Positions 25,425-34,028 are shown, counted from the stretch's first letter. The stretch is DNA of 64,000 nt from Heliomarina sp018223035 (GCA_018223035.1 JAAEZD010000002.1:310001-374000), one strand, 5' to 3'. The notes: generated from the sequence alone by a model not told the origin. Numbers and translations are program-made.

Positions 25425-26167
25425 ATTCTTTGGAAGGTCGCCGTGTCGTTGTCACCGGTGCCGGTGGCGGTCTTGGCAAAACCATTGCGCTGGCCTGCGC
25501 CTCTGCCGGGGCCGAGCTGATCCTGTCGGATCTGAGCGACGAAAGCCTTGAACCCACCATGGCGGCGGTACGCGAAACGGGCGCGACAGTCGAAAGCAAG
25601 CTGATGGACTTGTCGAACCCTGACTCCATTGCGGCTTTCGGGGCGTCAATCAGCGGCCCGGTCCACGGGCTGGTCAATAACGGCGCTATCGCCACCGGTA
25701 TCGGTGGCATCGGTTTCGAAGACATCGAGATCGAAAGTTGGGACAAGGTCATGACCGTGAACGTGCGCGGCACCTGGCTTGCGATCCGGGCCTTGGCACC
25801 TGCCCTGCGGTCCTCGGGATCTGGCCGGATCGTCAATCTCGCCTCGGATACCGCGCTTTGGGGCGCGCCGAACCTGATGAGCTATATTTCATCCAAAGGC
25901 GCCGTCATGGCCATGACCCGCGGGCTGGCGCGGGAACTTGGCCCGGATGGGATTGGCGTCACGGCAATCGCTCCGGGGATACTGACGACTCCAAGCACGG
26001 AGTACGTGCCCGAAGCGCGGCATAAACTCTATGAAACCCAACGCGCCGTCCCCGGCCCGCAGGGCACCGATGAAGTCGCGGACGTGGCCGCTTACCTTTT
26101 GACCAAGGCGGCAATCACACTGACCGGTCAGGTCCTGCCCGTGGATCACGGTTTCGTTTTCAACTAG
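25421..26167 (+). CDS. Short-chain dehydrogenase/reductase (SDR)
   Basis: From ATG 25421 (ATGA overlap with the ALDH stop, caggag upstream) the product has 248 residues. It is a classical SDR with TGAGGGLG (about 12-19), NNGA (about 86), catalytic Ser in LASDTALWGAP and Y-x-x-x-K as YISSK (Tyr about 151). The intact triad contrasts with the first SDR of this operon. It probably oxidises a diol or alcohol intermediate. Confidence 0.92.
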   Translation: MNSLEGRRVVVTGAGGGLGKTIALACASAGAELILSDLSDESLEPTMAAVRETGATVESKLMDLSNPDSIAAFGASISGPVHGLVNNGAIATGIGGIGFEDIEIESWDKVMTVNVRGTWLAIRALAPALRSSGSGRIVNLASDTALWGAPNLMSYISSKGAVMAMTRGLARELGPDGIGVTAIAPGILTTPSTEYVPEARHKLYETQRAVPGPQGTDEVADVAAYLLTKAAITLTGQVLPVDHGFVFN

Positions 26168-26175
26168 GAGGGCGC

Positions 26176-27459
26176 ATGACACGCAAAATTGCCATCATCG
26201 GCGCTGGCCCGTCGGGATGTTATCTCGCGCAGGCGCTTCTGAAGCAGGACGCGACGGTCGAGATAGACATCATCGACCGTCTGCCCGTGCCCTTTGGTCT
26301 TGTTCGCTATGGCGTTGCGCCCGATCATCAGGGGACCAAGGCGGTCTCGCGCCAGTTCGCCCGCCTGTTTGAACGGCAGGGTGTCAATTTCATCGGCAAT
26401 CTCGATATCTGTACCGGCGCGCATGGTGGTGACATTTCGCTGGATGATTTGCGTGCGATGTACGATGTCGTCGTGCTGGCCACCGGGCTTTCGTCAGACC
26501 GTAAACTGGGCATCGCGGGCGAAGACCTGCAGGGCGTCGTTGGTTCTGGCGTCCTGACTCGCGCGTGGAACGATCATCCCGATAGCAAGGACGCAGAGCT
26601 GCCCGCCCCCGGCAAACAGGTTGCGATCATCGGCAATGGTAATGTCGCGATGGACGTACTGCGGATACTCTCCAAACAGGACCATGAATACGAGGGGTCG
26701 GATTTCGGCTCGCATCACGCCGAAAGTATCGCCGCGGCCAAAGTTGAACGGATCGAGGTGATCGGTCGCTCGCCTGCCAGCTTGGCAAAGTTTGACCCGG
26801 TCATGGTCAAGGAAATTGGCAAGAGCGCAGGATTGAAGTTTGAAATGCACGATCTCGACTTTGACGAAGCTTCCGACAGTGATAACCCCAAGATCGCCGC
26901 ACTGAATGGACTCGCAGAAATCGAACCTGACGAGAAACGTTGCACGATCTCGTTCCGCTTTGGCTGGTCGCCGATCAGCTTTGTCGGGGCTGACGGCAAA
27001 CTGAACGCCCTGCATATCGCGCGGGCCGACGGGTCCGAAACGCTTGAACTTCCCTGCGACATGGCCGTGACCGCTGTCGGGTTCAGCGATGACCAGCGCC
27101 TTGGACGCATGGACCTGATCGAAAGCGCGCCCGATCTGGCCAACGGGCGGTTGGATGACGGACTTTACGCCGCCGGATGGTTCCGTCGCGGCCCTCAGGG
27201 AACCATTCCGGATAACCGCAGCGACTCGCAGATTGTGGCCGCAGCGATTGCGCAAGACCTCGCGACCATGCCCGAGAGCGACGCGACTGGGCGCGAGGCC
27301 TTGTTCGCCCGGTTTGATCATCTTACGGACTATGCCGCATGGCAGCGGATCGACGAACATGAACGCGCGTCCTGCGCCGAGGGTCGCCTGCGCAACAAGT
27401 TGCGCACACGGCGGGACATGCTGAAACTGGCTTTGAACGTGACGGAGACGACACAATGA
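26176..27459 (+). CDS. Adrenodoxin-reductase-type ferredoxin/flavodoxin-NADP+ reductase (FprA-like)
   Basis: The 427-residue protein has the FAD motif GAGPSGCYLAQ (about 9-19), the adrenodoxin-reductase hallmark PVPFGLVRYGVAPDH, an NADP-binding IIGNGNVAMD (about 155) and a C-terminal GWFRRGPQGTIP that closes the FAD site. The family passes electrons from NADPH to a small redox carrier. The immediate downstream gene (ATGA overlap) is a flavodoxin, so this pair is a self-contained electron chain, probably for the Rieske oxygenase of the operon. Confidence 0.92.
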   Translation: MTRKIAIIGAGPSGCYLAQALLKQDATVEIDIIDRLPVPFGLVRYGVAPDHQGTKAVSRQFARLFERQGVNFIGNLDICTGAHGGDISLDDLRAMYDVVVLATGLSSDRKLGIAGEDLQGVVGSGVLTRAWNDHPDSKDAELPAPGKQVAIIGNGNVAMDVLRILSKQDHEYEGSDFGSHHAESIAAAKVERIEVIGRSPASLAKFDPVMVKEIGKSAGLKFEMHDLDFDEASDSDNPKIAALNGLAEIEPDEKRCTISFRFGWSPISFVGADGKLNALHIARADGSETLELPCDMAVTAVGFSDDQRLGRMDLIESAPDLANGRLDDGLYAAGWFRRGPQGTIPDNRSDSQIVAAAIAQDLATMPESDATGREALFARFDHLTDYAAWQRIDEHERASCAEGRLRNKLRTRRDMLKLALNVTETTQ

Positions 27460-27917
27460 AGATCAATATCCTCTATGGCACCGAAACCGGCAATTCCGAA
27501 ATGCTGTGCGAAGACCTTGAAAGCGAATTCGGTGATGATCACGAGCTGCAAATAATGAACCTAGCCGAGGTCGACCCGGCGGATCTGGATCTGTCCGTGT
27601 TCCATGTCTTCGTCAGTTCCAGCTATGGCGATGGCGAGCTTCCCGCGTCAGCCAAGCCCTTTGCCGAAAAGCTTGAGGGATCGGACACCGATCTTGCGGG
27701 GCTCAGCTTTGCGATTTTCGGGCTGGGCGACAGCGACTACGAAACCTTTGGGCACGGTTCGGAACAACTGGCGGACATGCTGGTAAAGCACAATGCAAAG
27801 CAGGTCGGCCCGCGCGTGATCCATGACGCCCAAGGCGACGATCTCGCGGAGGATGTTGCTTTCCCGTGGTTCGCCGAACGTGTCGCCGAAGCCGAGGCAA
27901 TGTCTGACGCAGCTTGA
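27456..27917 (+). CDS. Flavodoxin-domain protein
   Basis: The 153 residues make one flavodoxin domain with the FMN phosphate loop YGTETGNSE (about 5-13), the isoalloxazine loops SSYGDGELP (about 53-61) and GLGDSDYETFG (about 89-99). It resembles the FMN domain of sulfite reductase/P450 reductase and MioC more than long-chain FldA. It is the last gene of the operon and couples to the reductase. Flavodoxin carriers are known for some P450s such as the cineole system; feeding a Rieske oxygenase would be unusual. Confidence 0.92.
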   Translation: MKINILYGTETGNSEMLCEDLESEFGDDHELQIMNLAEVDPADLDLSVFHVFVSSSYGDGELPASAKPFAEKLEGSDTDLAGLSFAIFGLGDSDYETFGHGSEQLADMLVKHNAKQVGPRVIHDAQGDDLAEDVAFPWFAERVAEAEAMSDAA

Positions 27918-27932
27918 GCGCATCGGGATGTG

Positions 27933-28001
27933 GGCAGGCGTGCGCCTGCCTCCGTCTCTGCTCTCTCAGTCCAACACCCGAATGCCGAGGATCTGGCATT
28001 C
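27933..28001 (+). terminator. Tandem hairpins after the operon
   Basis: GGCAGGCG (27933-27940) pairs with CGCCTGCC (27943-27950) in a tight hairpin followed by a T/C-rich stretch. A second perfect inverted repeat, GAATGCC-N8-GGCATTC, covers 27980-28001. They separate the operon from the convergent TetR gene and probably act as a terminator region, although no long T-tract is present. Confidence 0.5.
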
Positions 28002-28060
28002 GACAAACCAGTGATCGAGGTAAGTCATCCGCGTGAACGGCGGTTTCTGATCCGATACGA

Positions 28061-28657
28061 TCAGTCGCGAGAATGCTGGCCCGGCACGACCAGCCCGTCG
28101 ATAAACACGTCGAGCAAGCGAATAACCGTCTGCTGCCAGCCCTCCTGCTCCCGCGTGTAGCAGATCCCCAGAAACGCCCGCATCAACTCTTCTGACGTGA
28201 TGTCATTGCGCAACCGGCCTTCCGCGACGCCCCGCTGCATGAGCGTGTCTATCGACGAAAGCAGGCGCGCGGAAACATCCGCATAGAAATCCGATGAGCT
28301 GTCGAGCGTCGGGGTGAGCGCGTTGAGCATCCCCCGTTTCGTAGCAACCATGCGGATGCTTGCATGCATCCACTTGCGCAGGGCCGCGACCGGGTCAGGA
28401 TCATTGGCAAGTTCACCCGCAAGCGCGACCATCTCGTCCACCTCGCGGCTGTAGACCGCCTGAAAGAGCGCCTCGCGGGTCGGGAAGTGCCGGTAGAGCG
28501 TTCCTATTCCAACCTCGGCCCGACGGGCGACCGCTTCAAGGCTTGCCTCCGGCCCGCCTGCCGAAAACACATCGCGGGCCGCTTCAAGCAGACGTTCGCG
28601 GTTCCGGATGGAATCCGCGCGCGGTTTTTTACCTGTTTTCTGCACTTCTCCGCCCAT
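28061..28657 (-). CDS. TetR family transcriptional regulator
   Basis: The 198-residue protein has an N-terminal TetR HTH (about 15-62: SIRNRERLLEAARDVFSAGG, LEAVARRAEVGIGTLYRHFPTREALF) and a variable C-terminal ligand domain with AefR/SbtR-like length. It is divergent from the molybdenum aldehyde oxidoreductase genes. The shared spacer has a 7-3-7 palindrome set between the -35 and -10 of their promoter, so it very likely represses them. Confidence 0.92.
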   Translation of the reverse strand: MGGEVQKTGKKPRADSIRNRERLLEAARDVFSAGGPEASLEAVARRAEVGIGTLYRHFPTREALFQAVYSREVDEMVALAGELANDPDPVAALRKWMHASIRMVATKRGMLNALTPTLDSSSDFYADVSARLLSSIDTLMQRGVAEGRLRNDITSEELMRAFLGICYTREQEGWQQTVIRLLDVFIDGLVVPGQHSRD

Positions 28658-28681
28658 GATGCCTTTGGGTCACCTTTACTC

Positions 28682-28719
28682 TTGCTAAACGGAGGATGCC
28701 TCCGTATATATGTTTTAGC
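28682..28719 (+). promoter_or_regulatory. Promoter of the aldehyde oxidoreductase operon with embedded TetR operator
   Basis: TTGCTA (28682-28687) and TATATA (28705-28710) are spaced by 17 bases. ACGGAGG-ATG-CCTCCGT (28689-28705), a perfect palindrome with 7-base arms, fills the spacer. A wider GCTAAA/TTTAGC pair (28684-28689, 28714-28719) frames it. Binding there would shut off polymerase access. Confidence 0.65.
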
Positions 28720-28814
28720 GGACCACAGGCCCGTACCGAAGATTGCACCTATCGGACCTCGGGCGAAAGAGCTCCCGCTAAATACCCGCAAATAAATCCA
28801 ACATTGGAGGGACC

Positions 28815-29309
28815 ATGACCCTTTCCATAAGCCTCAGCGTGAATGGCGAAAGCCGGAACGTGCCATTGGAAGACACCCGGACCACCCTGCTTGACCTCTT
28901 ACGCGAACATATCGGATTGACCGGCACCAAGAAAGGCTGCGATCGCGGCCAGTGCGGTGCCTGCACCGTTCTGCTCGACGGCAAGCGGATCAATGCCTGC
29001 CTGACACTCGCCGCAAGCGTCGACGGCACAGACGTTACGACGATCGAAGGTCTTGCACAGGGCGATACTCTGCACCCTGTGCAAGCCGCCTTTATCGAAC
29101 ATGACGGCTTTCAATGCGGCTACTGCACCCCAGGCCAGATCATGAGCGCCGTAGGTCTTCTTTCGGAGGGAGACGCAGGCGCCGACCCGGAGCGAATCCG
29201 CGAAGGCATGAGCGGCAATATCTGCCGTTGCGCAGCCTATCCCGGTATCACCGCCGCCGTTCTGGACGCCCAGCGCCGACAATCCGAAAGCGAAGGAACC
29301 AGCGTATGA
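28815..29309 (+). CDS. Molybdenum hydroxylase small subunit, [2Fe-2S] (PaoA-like)
   Basis: The 164-residue subunit has the plant-type cluster in CDRGQCGACTVLLDGKRINAC (Cys about 40, 45, 48, 60) and the alpha-helical cluster CGYC...CRC (about 99-102 and 134-136). It passes electrons from molybdenum to FAD. Unlike E. coli PaoA it lacks a twin-arginine leader: the protein begins directly with the ferredoxin strand, so the complex is probably cytoplasmic. Its stop overlaps the FAD subunit ATG by 4 bases. Confidence 0.93.
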   Translation: MTLSISLSVNGESRNVPLEDTRTTLLDLLREHIGLTGTKKGCDRGQCGACTVLLDGKRINACLTLAASVDGTDVTTIEGLAQGDTLHPVQAAFIEHDGFQCGYCTPGQIMSAVGLLSEGDAGADPERIREGMSGNICRCAAYPGITAAVLDAQRRQSESEGTSV

Positions 29310-30364
29310 ACCATTTTGATTATGTCCGTCCCGGCTCGGTCGCCGAGGCTGTTGCCGCCGCCTCCGAGCCGGGTGCCGCCTATCTGGCCGGGGGCACAAA
29401 TCTGCTGGACCTGATGAAGATCGGCGTCGCCGCACCCGGCAAGGTCATCGACATCACGCGGTTGCCGGGACTTGACCGGATCGACTGGCTTGAAGACGGG
29501 TCAGTCCGGATCGGAGCCATGGTGCGCAACGCGGAACTGGCCCGTAACACGGCCTTTTCGGCTGCCTTTCCCGCCATTTCAGAGGCCCTGCTATCCGGCG
29601 CGTCGCCGCAGCTCAGGAACGCGGCGACGGTTGGCGGGAATCTCATGCAAGAAACGCGCTGTGCCTATTTTCAGGATCCGCTCAGCCGTTGCAACCGACG
29701 CGCGCCGGGTTCAGGATGCGATGCGCTCGAGGGTCATAATCGCTCTCATGCAGTGCTGGGCTGGACGCCCTCCTGCATCGCAACGCACCCGTCGGATTTC
29801 TGTGTTCCGCTTGCGGCCTTGGGCGCAATCGTCTTGATCGAAGGTCCGGATGGCAGCCGCGAAATTGATCTCGCGGCGCTGCACGAATTGCCCGGCTCAG
29901 AGAGCGCAGGTGGGATTGCCCTCAAGCATGGCGAAATGATCACCGCCCTGCGCCTGCCGGCAGAGACATCCTCATTCGCGGAGCATTCACGCTACCTGAA
30001 ACTGCGCGAGCGGACCTCATTTGCTTTTGCCTTGGTTTCAGCCGCGGCCATGCTGCGCATGGAACAGGGCACGATAACCGAGGCCCGCATCGCGCTTGGC
30101 GCTGTTGCAGCCCGGCCTTGGCGCGCGACCGATGCGGAGACCTTTCTGAAGGGCAAGAAGGCCGAAGCCGACATCTTTGCCGAGGCCGCCCAAATCGCCC
30201 TGAAAGAAGCGTCACCCTCTGGCGACAATGCGTTCAAGATCACGCTGGCAACGCGCGTACTGACTCGCGCCCTGACACTTGCCGCCAAGGGCACGCCGGA
30301 CCGCGTTCCTGCCCTGCCCGCTTCTGTTTTCACGTCTTCCGAAGGAGCCACCGCCCATGCCTGA
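29306..30364 (+). CDS. Molybdenum hydroxylase FAD subunit with extra cluster cysteines (PaoB-like)
   Basis: From ATG 29306 (ATGA overlap) the product has 352 residues. It has FAD motifs AGGTN (about 28-32) and TVGGNL (about 108-113). A cysteine-rich insertion has C119, C129, C138 and C157 (RCAYF, CNRRAPGSGC, CIATHPSD). This insertion matches the [4Fe-4S]-binding segment known from PaoB (YagS) of E. coli and 4-hydroxybenzoyl-CoA reductase. It therefore points to a PaoABC-type aldehyde oxidoreductase and not xanthine dehydrogenase. Confidence 0.92.
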   Translation: MNHFDYVRPGSVAEAVAAASEPGAAYLAGGTNLLDLMKIGVAAPGKVIDITRLPGLDRIDWLEDGSVRIGAMVRNAELARNTAFSAAFPAISEALLSGASPQLRNAATVGGNLMQETRCAYFQDPLSRCNRRAPGSGCDALEGHNRSHAVLGWTPSCIATHPSDFCVPLAALGAIVLIEGPDGSREIDLAALHELPGSESAGGIALKHGEMITALRLPAETSSFAEHSRYLKLRERTSFAFALVSAAAMLRMEQGTITEARIALGAVAARPWRATDAETFLKGKKAEADIFAEAAQIALKEASPSGDNAFKITLATRVLTRALTLAAKGTPDRVPALPASVFTSSEGATAHA

Positions 30365-32609
30365 TACACTTCAGACACTTGCGGGCCATGTCCGCCTCGG
30401 GTCGAATTCCGGCCAGCCGATGACCCGTCGTGATGGGATTGCCAAGGTCACCGGCACGGCCACCTACGCCGCTGACAATCGCCCCGACAGGCTTGCCCAC
30501 GCGGTCTTTGCTTCCGCTGGCATCGCCCGTGGTCGGGTGGTTTCGCTGAATGTCAAACCCGCAAAATCGCACCCCGGGGTGATCGAGGTCATTACGCCCG
30601 ACAATCGTCCGGCACTGCACCTCGACCCCGATGGAAAGTCGCACCCGTTTTCATGGCGGATCGAAGCACTGCAGGACAATACTGTCCGTTACGCGGGCCA
30701 GCCGATAGCGCTCGTCGTGGCTGAAACGCTTGAGGCCGCGACCGAAGGTGCCCGTCTCCTCGCCCCGGAATATGATACCGACCCTGCACGCATCGGATTC
30801 GAAAATGGCGAGGCTTATGATCCACCCGCCGTTGGCATCGGGGGTAATCCGTCCTTCAGCAAGGGCGATTTCGACACTGGCTTTTCCGATTCCAAACATC
30901 GGATTGGCGCCTCGGTCGACACGCCCGTTCAATATCATAACGCGATGGAACCCCACGCAATTGTTGCCGAGTGGAGCGGCGATCACCTGACGATCGACAC
31001 GCCGAACCAAGCCATCCATTTAGCGAGAGGCGCCTTCGCAGGGTATTTCGGTATTCCGCCAGAGAATGTCACGTTGCGCAGCCCGTTCATTGGCGGGGGC
31101 TTTGGGTCTAAAGCCATTCTCGTTGGCCCGCAAATTCTGGCGATCATGGCCGCGCGGAAGCTGGACCGGCCAGTTAAACTGGCGCTTCGCCGGGACCAGA
31201 TGTTCGGCCCCGTGCAGCATCGCGGCGCGACCCGCCAGAAACTGCGGATAGGCACGGATGGGAACGGTCTGATCAAGGCGCTGGAACACGAAGCCACCGC
31301 ATCCACAAGCAGCTTTGATGATTTCATCGAAGGCGCGGGGAACGCATCGCTGAACATGTACGCCAGCCCTGCAATCGTTGCTCGGCACTCAGCCGTCAGG
31401 GTCGACACCGGCACGCCCGGCCCAATGCGCGCGCCGGGCGAAGCCTCCGGTTCCGCAGCTCTGGAAATCGCGATGGACAAGGCGGCGGAAGCGGTCGGCA
31501 TGGACCCGCTGGAATTCCGGCTGCGCAACTATGCCGAAACCGACCCGGCCAGTGGCAAGCCGTTCTCGGCCAAGTCCCTGCGAGAGTGTTATGAGCTTGC
31601 AGCGCAAAAATTCGGATGGTCGGATCGCCCTCTGGCGCCGGGACAGATGCGGGATGAAAACGGCATGCTCGTCGGCTGGGGCATGGGGAGCGCCCTTTTC
31701 CCAGCGCCAATGTTCGCCGCACAAGCCCGAGCGACGCTTCGGCGGGATGGAACGGCGCTGGTCGAAACCTCGGGTGCGGATATGGGGCAAGGCGCCTGGA
31801 CCGCTCTTGCCCAGATCGCCGCGGACGGCGTAGGGCTGCCGGTCGACAGGATCGAGTTCCTGTCCGGCACCACCGATCAGCCCGACGCTGGCGTCGCTGG
31901 CGGCTCGGGCCATACCGCGTCTGCCGGAGGCGCGCTGTTCGAGGCGGGCAGCAACGCGGTGCAAAAGCTTGCCGATCTGGCCACCGCCGACCCGGAATCC
32001 CCGTTGTTTGGCGCAGGGAATACAGGCGTCGAGGCCCGCGAGGGGCGATTATTCCGCGCTGACGACGAAAGTCGCAGCGAAAGCTACGCCGACATTCTCG
32101 AACGCGCTGGGTTAGAAGCGATAGATGCGATGGGCTCCGGCGGGCGCGATCCAGCCAACGCAGAGGCGCGGGCGATGTTTTCGCACGGTGCCGTTTTTGC
32201 CGAGGTCAAAATTGATCCAGACCTGTTCCAGATCCGCGTGTCGCGATTGATCGGCGCCTTCGCAGCCGGGCGGATCATCAACCCGCACCTTGCCAAGAGC
32301 CAGCTTACCGGCGGGATGATTTGGGGTATCGGCTTCGCCCTGCACGAGGAAGGCATTCACGATCTGCGCTCGGGTCGTCCGCTGAACGCGGATCTCGCTG
32401 GCTACCACGTGCCTGTGAATGCCGATGCCCCGCATGTCGAGGCGTTACTCGTCGACGAGGACGATCCCTATGTCAACGCGCTTGGCATCAAGGGGGTTGG
32501 CGAAATCGGCATCACGGGAAGCGTCGGCGCAATTGCCAACGCGGTCTGGCATGCGACCGGAAAACGGATCAGTTCCTATCCGATCCACATAGACGCACTG
32601 CTGTCCTGA
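30357..32609 (+). CDS. Molybdenum hydroxylase large subunit, MCD cofactor-binding (PaoC-like)
   Basis: From ATG 30357 (preceded by gaaggag and overlapping the FAD subunit by 8 bases) the product has 750 residues. It has the xanthine-oxidase-family architecture: TATYAADN start, the GGGFGSK molybdopterin loop, MRAPGEASGSAALE facing the active site, and the catalytic Glu E716 in KGVGEIG. The size agrees with PaoC (about 730). The family oxidises aliphatic and aromatic aldehydes to acids using water. No dedicated chaperone (paoD/xdhC) follows; the only XdhC-like gene in the window is in the cox cluster. Confidence 0.92.
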   Translation: MPDTLQTLAGHVRLGSNSGQPMTRRDGIAKVTGTATYAADNRPDRLAHAVFASAGIARGRVVSLNVKPAKSHPGVIEVITPDNRPALHLDPDGKSHPFSWRIEALQDNTVRYAGQPIALVVAETLEAATEGARLLAPEYDTDPARIGFENGEAYDPPAVGIGGNPSFSKGDFDTGFSDSKHRIGASVDTPVQYHNAMEPHAIVAEWSGDHLTIDTPNQAIHLARGAFAGYFGIPPENVTLRSPFIGGGFGSKAILVGPQILAIMAARKLDRPVKLALRRDQMFGPVQHRGATRQKLRIGTDGNGLIKALEHEATASTSSFDDFIEGAGNASLNMYASPAIVARHSAVRVDTGTPGPMRAPGEASGSAALEIAMDKAAEAVGMDPLEFRLRNYAETDPASGKPFSAKSLRECYELAAQKFGWSDRPLAPGQMRDENGMLVGWGMGSALFPAPMFAAQARATLRRDGTALVETSGADMGQGAWTALAQIAADGVGLPVDRIEFLSGTTDQPDAGVAGGSGHTASAGGALFEAGSNAVQKLADLATADPESPLFGAGNTGVEAREGRLFRADDESRSESYADILERAGLEAIDAMGSGGRDPANAEARAMFSHGAVFAEVKIDPDLFQIRVSRLIGAFAAGRIINPHLAKSQLTGGMIWGIGFALHEEGIHDLRSGRPLNADLAGYHVPVNADAPHVEALLVDEDDPYVNALGIKGVGEIGITGSVGAIANAVWHATGKRISSYPIHIDALLS

Positions 32610-32638
32610 AAATCACCAAGCCGATACCCGAACAAAAT

Positions 32639-32674
32639 GGCGCGCTACCCTTCCGGGTGGCGCGCCTTTTTTTT
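32639..32674 (+). terminator. Rho-independent terminator
   Basis: A 12-bp stem (32639-32650 with 32655-32666, one G-U pair), loop TTCC and a run of eight T (32667-32674) form a textbook terminator for the aldehyde oxidoreductase operon. The arrangement also lies before the 3' end of the convergent ArsR-type gene. Confidence 0.93.
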
Positions 32675-32677
32675 AAC

Positions 32678-33007
32678 TTATGCTGCTGGTCCCGCATCCC
32701 GGCAGAAAGCATCGTAAAGCGCGGTCATAAGCACATCAAGATCAGGGTCCGTGATGCTGTAATAGATCGTCTGCCCGTCTCGGCGCGTGCCGACCATCCC
32801 GGCCTCGCGCAGCCTTGCGAGATGCTGGCTTAGGGCAGATTGACTTATCCCAATCGCCGATTGCAGCATTCCCACGGACTTTTCTCCCTCTACCAGTTCG
32901 CACAGGATCAGCAGTCGCTTGGCATTGGAAACAAGAGACAGGCGCGAGGCGACATGCTCGGCCATCTCCTGAAGAGCGGCAACTGACATTTCTTTTCCAT
33001 TCGCCAT
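32678..33007 (-). CDS. bigR: ArsR-family persulfide-sensing repressor (SqrR/BigR-like)
   Basis: The 109-residue winged-helix protein (HTH around ISQSALSQHLARLREAGMV) has only two cysteines, C36 and C102. They are 66 residues apart, exactly the spacing of the sulfide-reactive pair described in SqrR (C41/C107) and BigR. In those proteins persulfide joins the two thiols and releases DNA. It is divergent from a persulfide dioxygenase-rhodanese-SulP operon, with an AT-rich inverted repeat between. These points together make the assignment good, though whether to call it sqrR or bigR is a naming choice. Confidence 0.88.
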   Translation of the reverse strand: MANGKEMSVAALQEMAEHVASRLSLVSNAKRLLILCELVEGEKSVGMLQSAIGISQSALSQHLARLREAGMVGTRRDGQTIYYSITDPDLDVLMTALYDAFCRDAGPAA

Positions 33008-33022
33008 TACATTATCATTGCC

Positions 33023-33044
33023 TTATTTAGATATCGCTAATATA
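33023..33044. promoter_or_regulatory. AT-rich inverted repeat, probable SqrR/BigR operator
   Basis: TTATTTAG (33023-33030), six bases, then CTAATATA (33037-33044) form an inverted repeat with core TTAG-N6-CTAA. It lies in the divergent spacer between the sensor and the metallo-hydrolase, as in other BigR-regulated loci. Confidence 0.55.
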
Positions 33045-33110
33045 TGACGGTTGCGCAAGGTGATGCAAGCCCGGCGTGTTCGATCTTTCCAACCGGAACG
33101 GAGAACCAGA

Positions 33111-34028
33111 ATGAGCACTTCGAAACTCAAACAGCGGATCGTACGCAAATCGGCGTCGAACGGTCCTGCAAGCCCGGATGTCTGGGGCATCTATGAACCG
33201 GATACCGGCTCCATTCAGTATATCTGCGCGGATCCCGCCACGAAGAAAGCGGCGCTGATTGATGTCGTGTGGAATTTCGACCCAAAGAACTATCGTTTCT
33301 CGAGTGAAAGCATGGATCAGGTTCTTGATCTGGTCGCTGAGAACGGTCTGACGGTAGAATGGGTGCTCGACACCCATCCGCACGCGGACCACGTGATGGC
33401 CTCGGCGCACTTGAAGGAACGCACCGGCGCGCCCAATGCAATCGGGTCAAAGCTGCCTGACATCGCGGCCATATGGTCGGACATCTACAACCTGCCCGAT
33501 GCATTTGATCCCGGTCGCGACTTCGACAGGCTGCTTGCAGAGGGCGACAAAATCCCTCTCGGCAGTCTGGAACTTGGCGTGATCCTGTCGCCCGGGCATA
33601 CGCTCGGCTCGATCACCTATGTCTGCGGCGATGCAGCTTTCACGCATGATACGCTCATGCAACCGGATGTGGGGACGTCACGCGCAGATTTTCCCGGCGG
33701 CAGCACCGAAGAACTCTGGGACTCGATCCAGGAAATCCTGTCTCTGCCTGCGGATACCCGGCTTTTTGTCGGACATGATTACGGCACCAAGGACCGGGAC
33801 GAACCCATGTGGGAAGCCACGGTCGCGGAGCACAAGGTAAGTAACGAGCATATCCGCGACGGGACGTCACGCGAAGAATGGATCAAACGACGCAACGATC
33901 GCGATGCGAGGCTTGCCCTGCCCGACCGCATTCTGGCTGCCCTCCAGATCAACCTGCGCGGCGGGCGCCTGCCCCCTGCCGAGGATGACGGCCATTCCTA
34001 TCTTAAATTGCCAACGAACAAATTCTAG
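33111..34028 (+). CDS. blh: MBL-fold persulfide dioxygenase (Blh/ETHE1-like)
   Basis: From ATG 33111 (ggag upstream) the product has 305 residues. The metallo-beta-lactamase metal site is DTHPHADH (about 106-113), the next His in SPGHTLGS, the Asp in CGDAAFTHDTL and the last His in VGHDY. ETHE1-type enzymes use one Fe(II) here to oxidise glutathione persulfide to sulfite. Position behind a SqrR/BigR sensor and before rhodanese supports this over glyoxalase II. Confidence 0.87.
   Translation: MSTSKLKQRIVRKSASNGPASPDVWGIYEPDTGSIQYICADPATKKAALIDVVWNFDPKNYRFSSESMDQVLDLVAENGLTVEWVLDTHPHADHVMASAHLKERTGAPNAIGSKLPDIAAIWSDIYNLPDAFDPGRDFDRLLAEGDKIPLGSLELGVILSPGHTLGSITYVCGDAAFTHDTLMQPDVGTSRADFPGGSTEELWDSIQEILSLPADTRLFVGHDYGTKDRDEPMWEATVAEHKVSNEHIRDGTSREEWIKRRNDRDARLALPDRILAALQINLRGGRLPPAEDDGHSYLKLPTNKF

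Noticed and set aside
32678..33007. Arsenic or metal sensor function for the ArsR-type protein
   Set aside because: There are no metal-type Cys clusters or ars genes; the cysteine spacing and neighbours fit a persulfide sensor.
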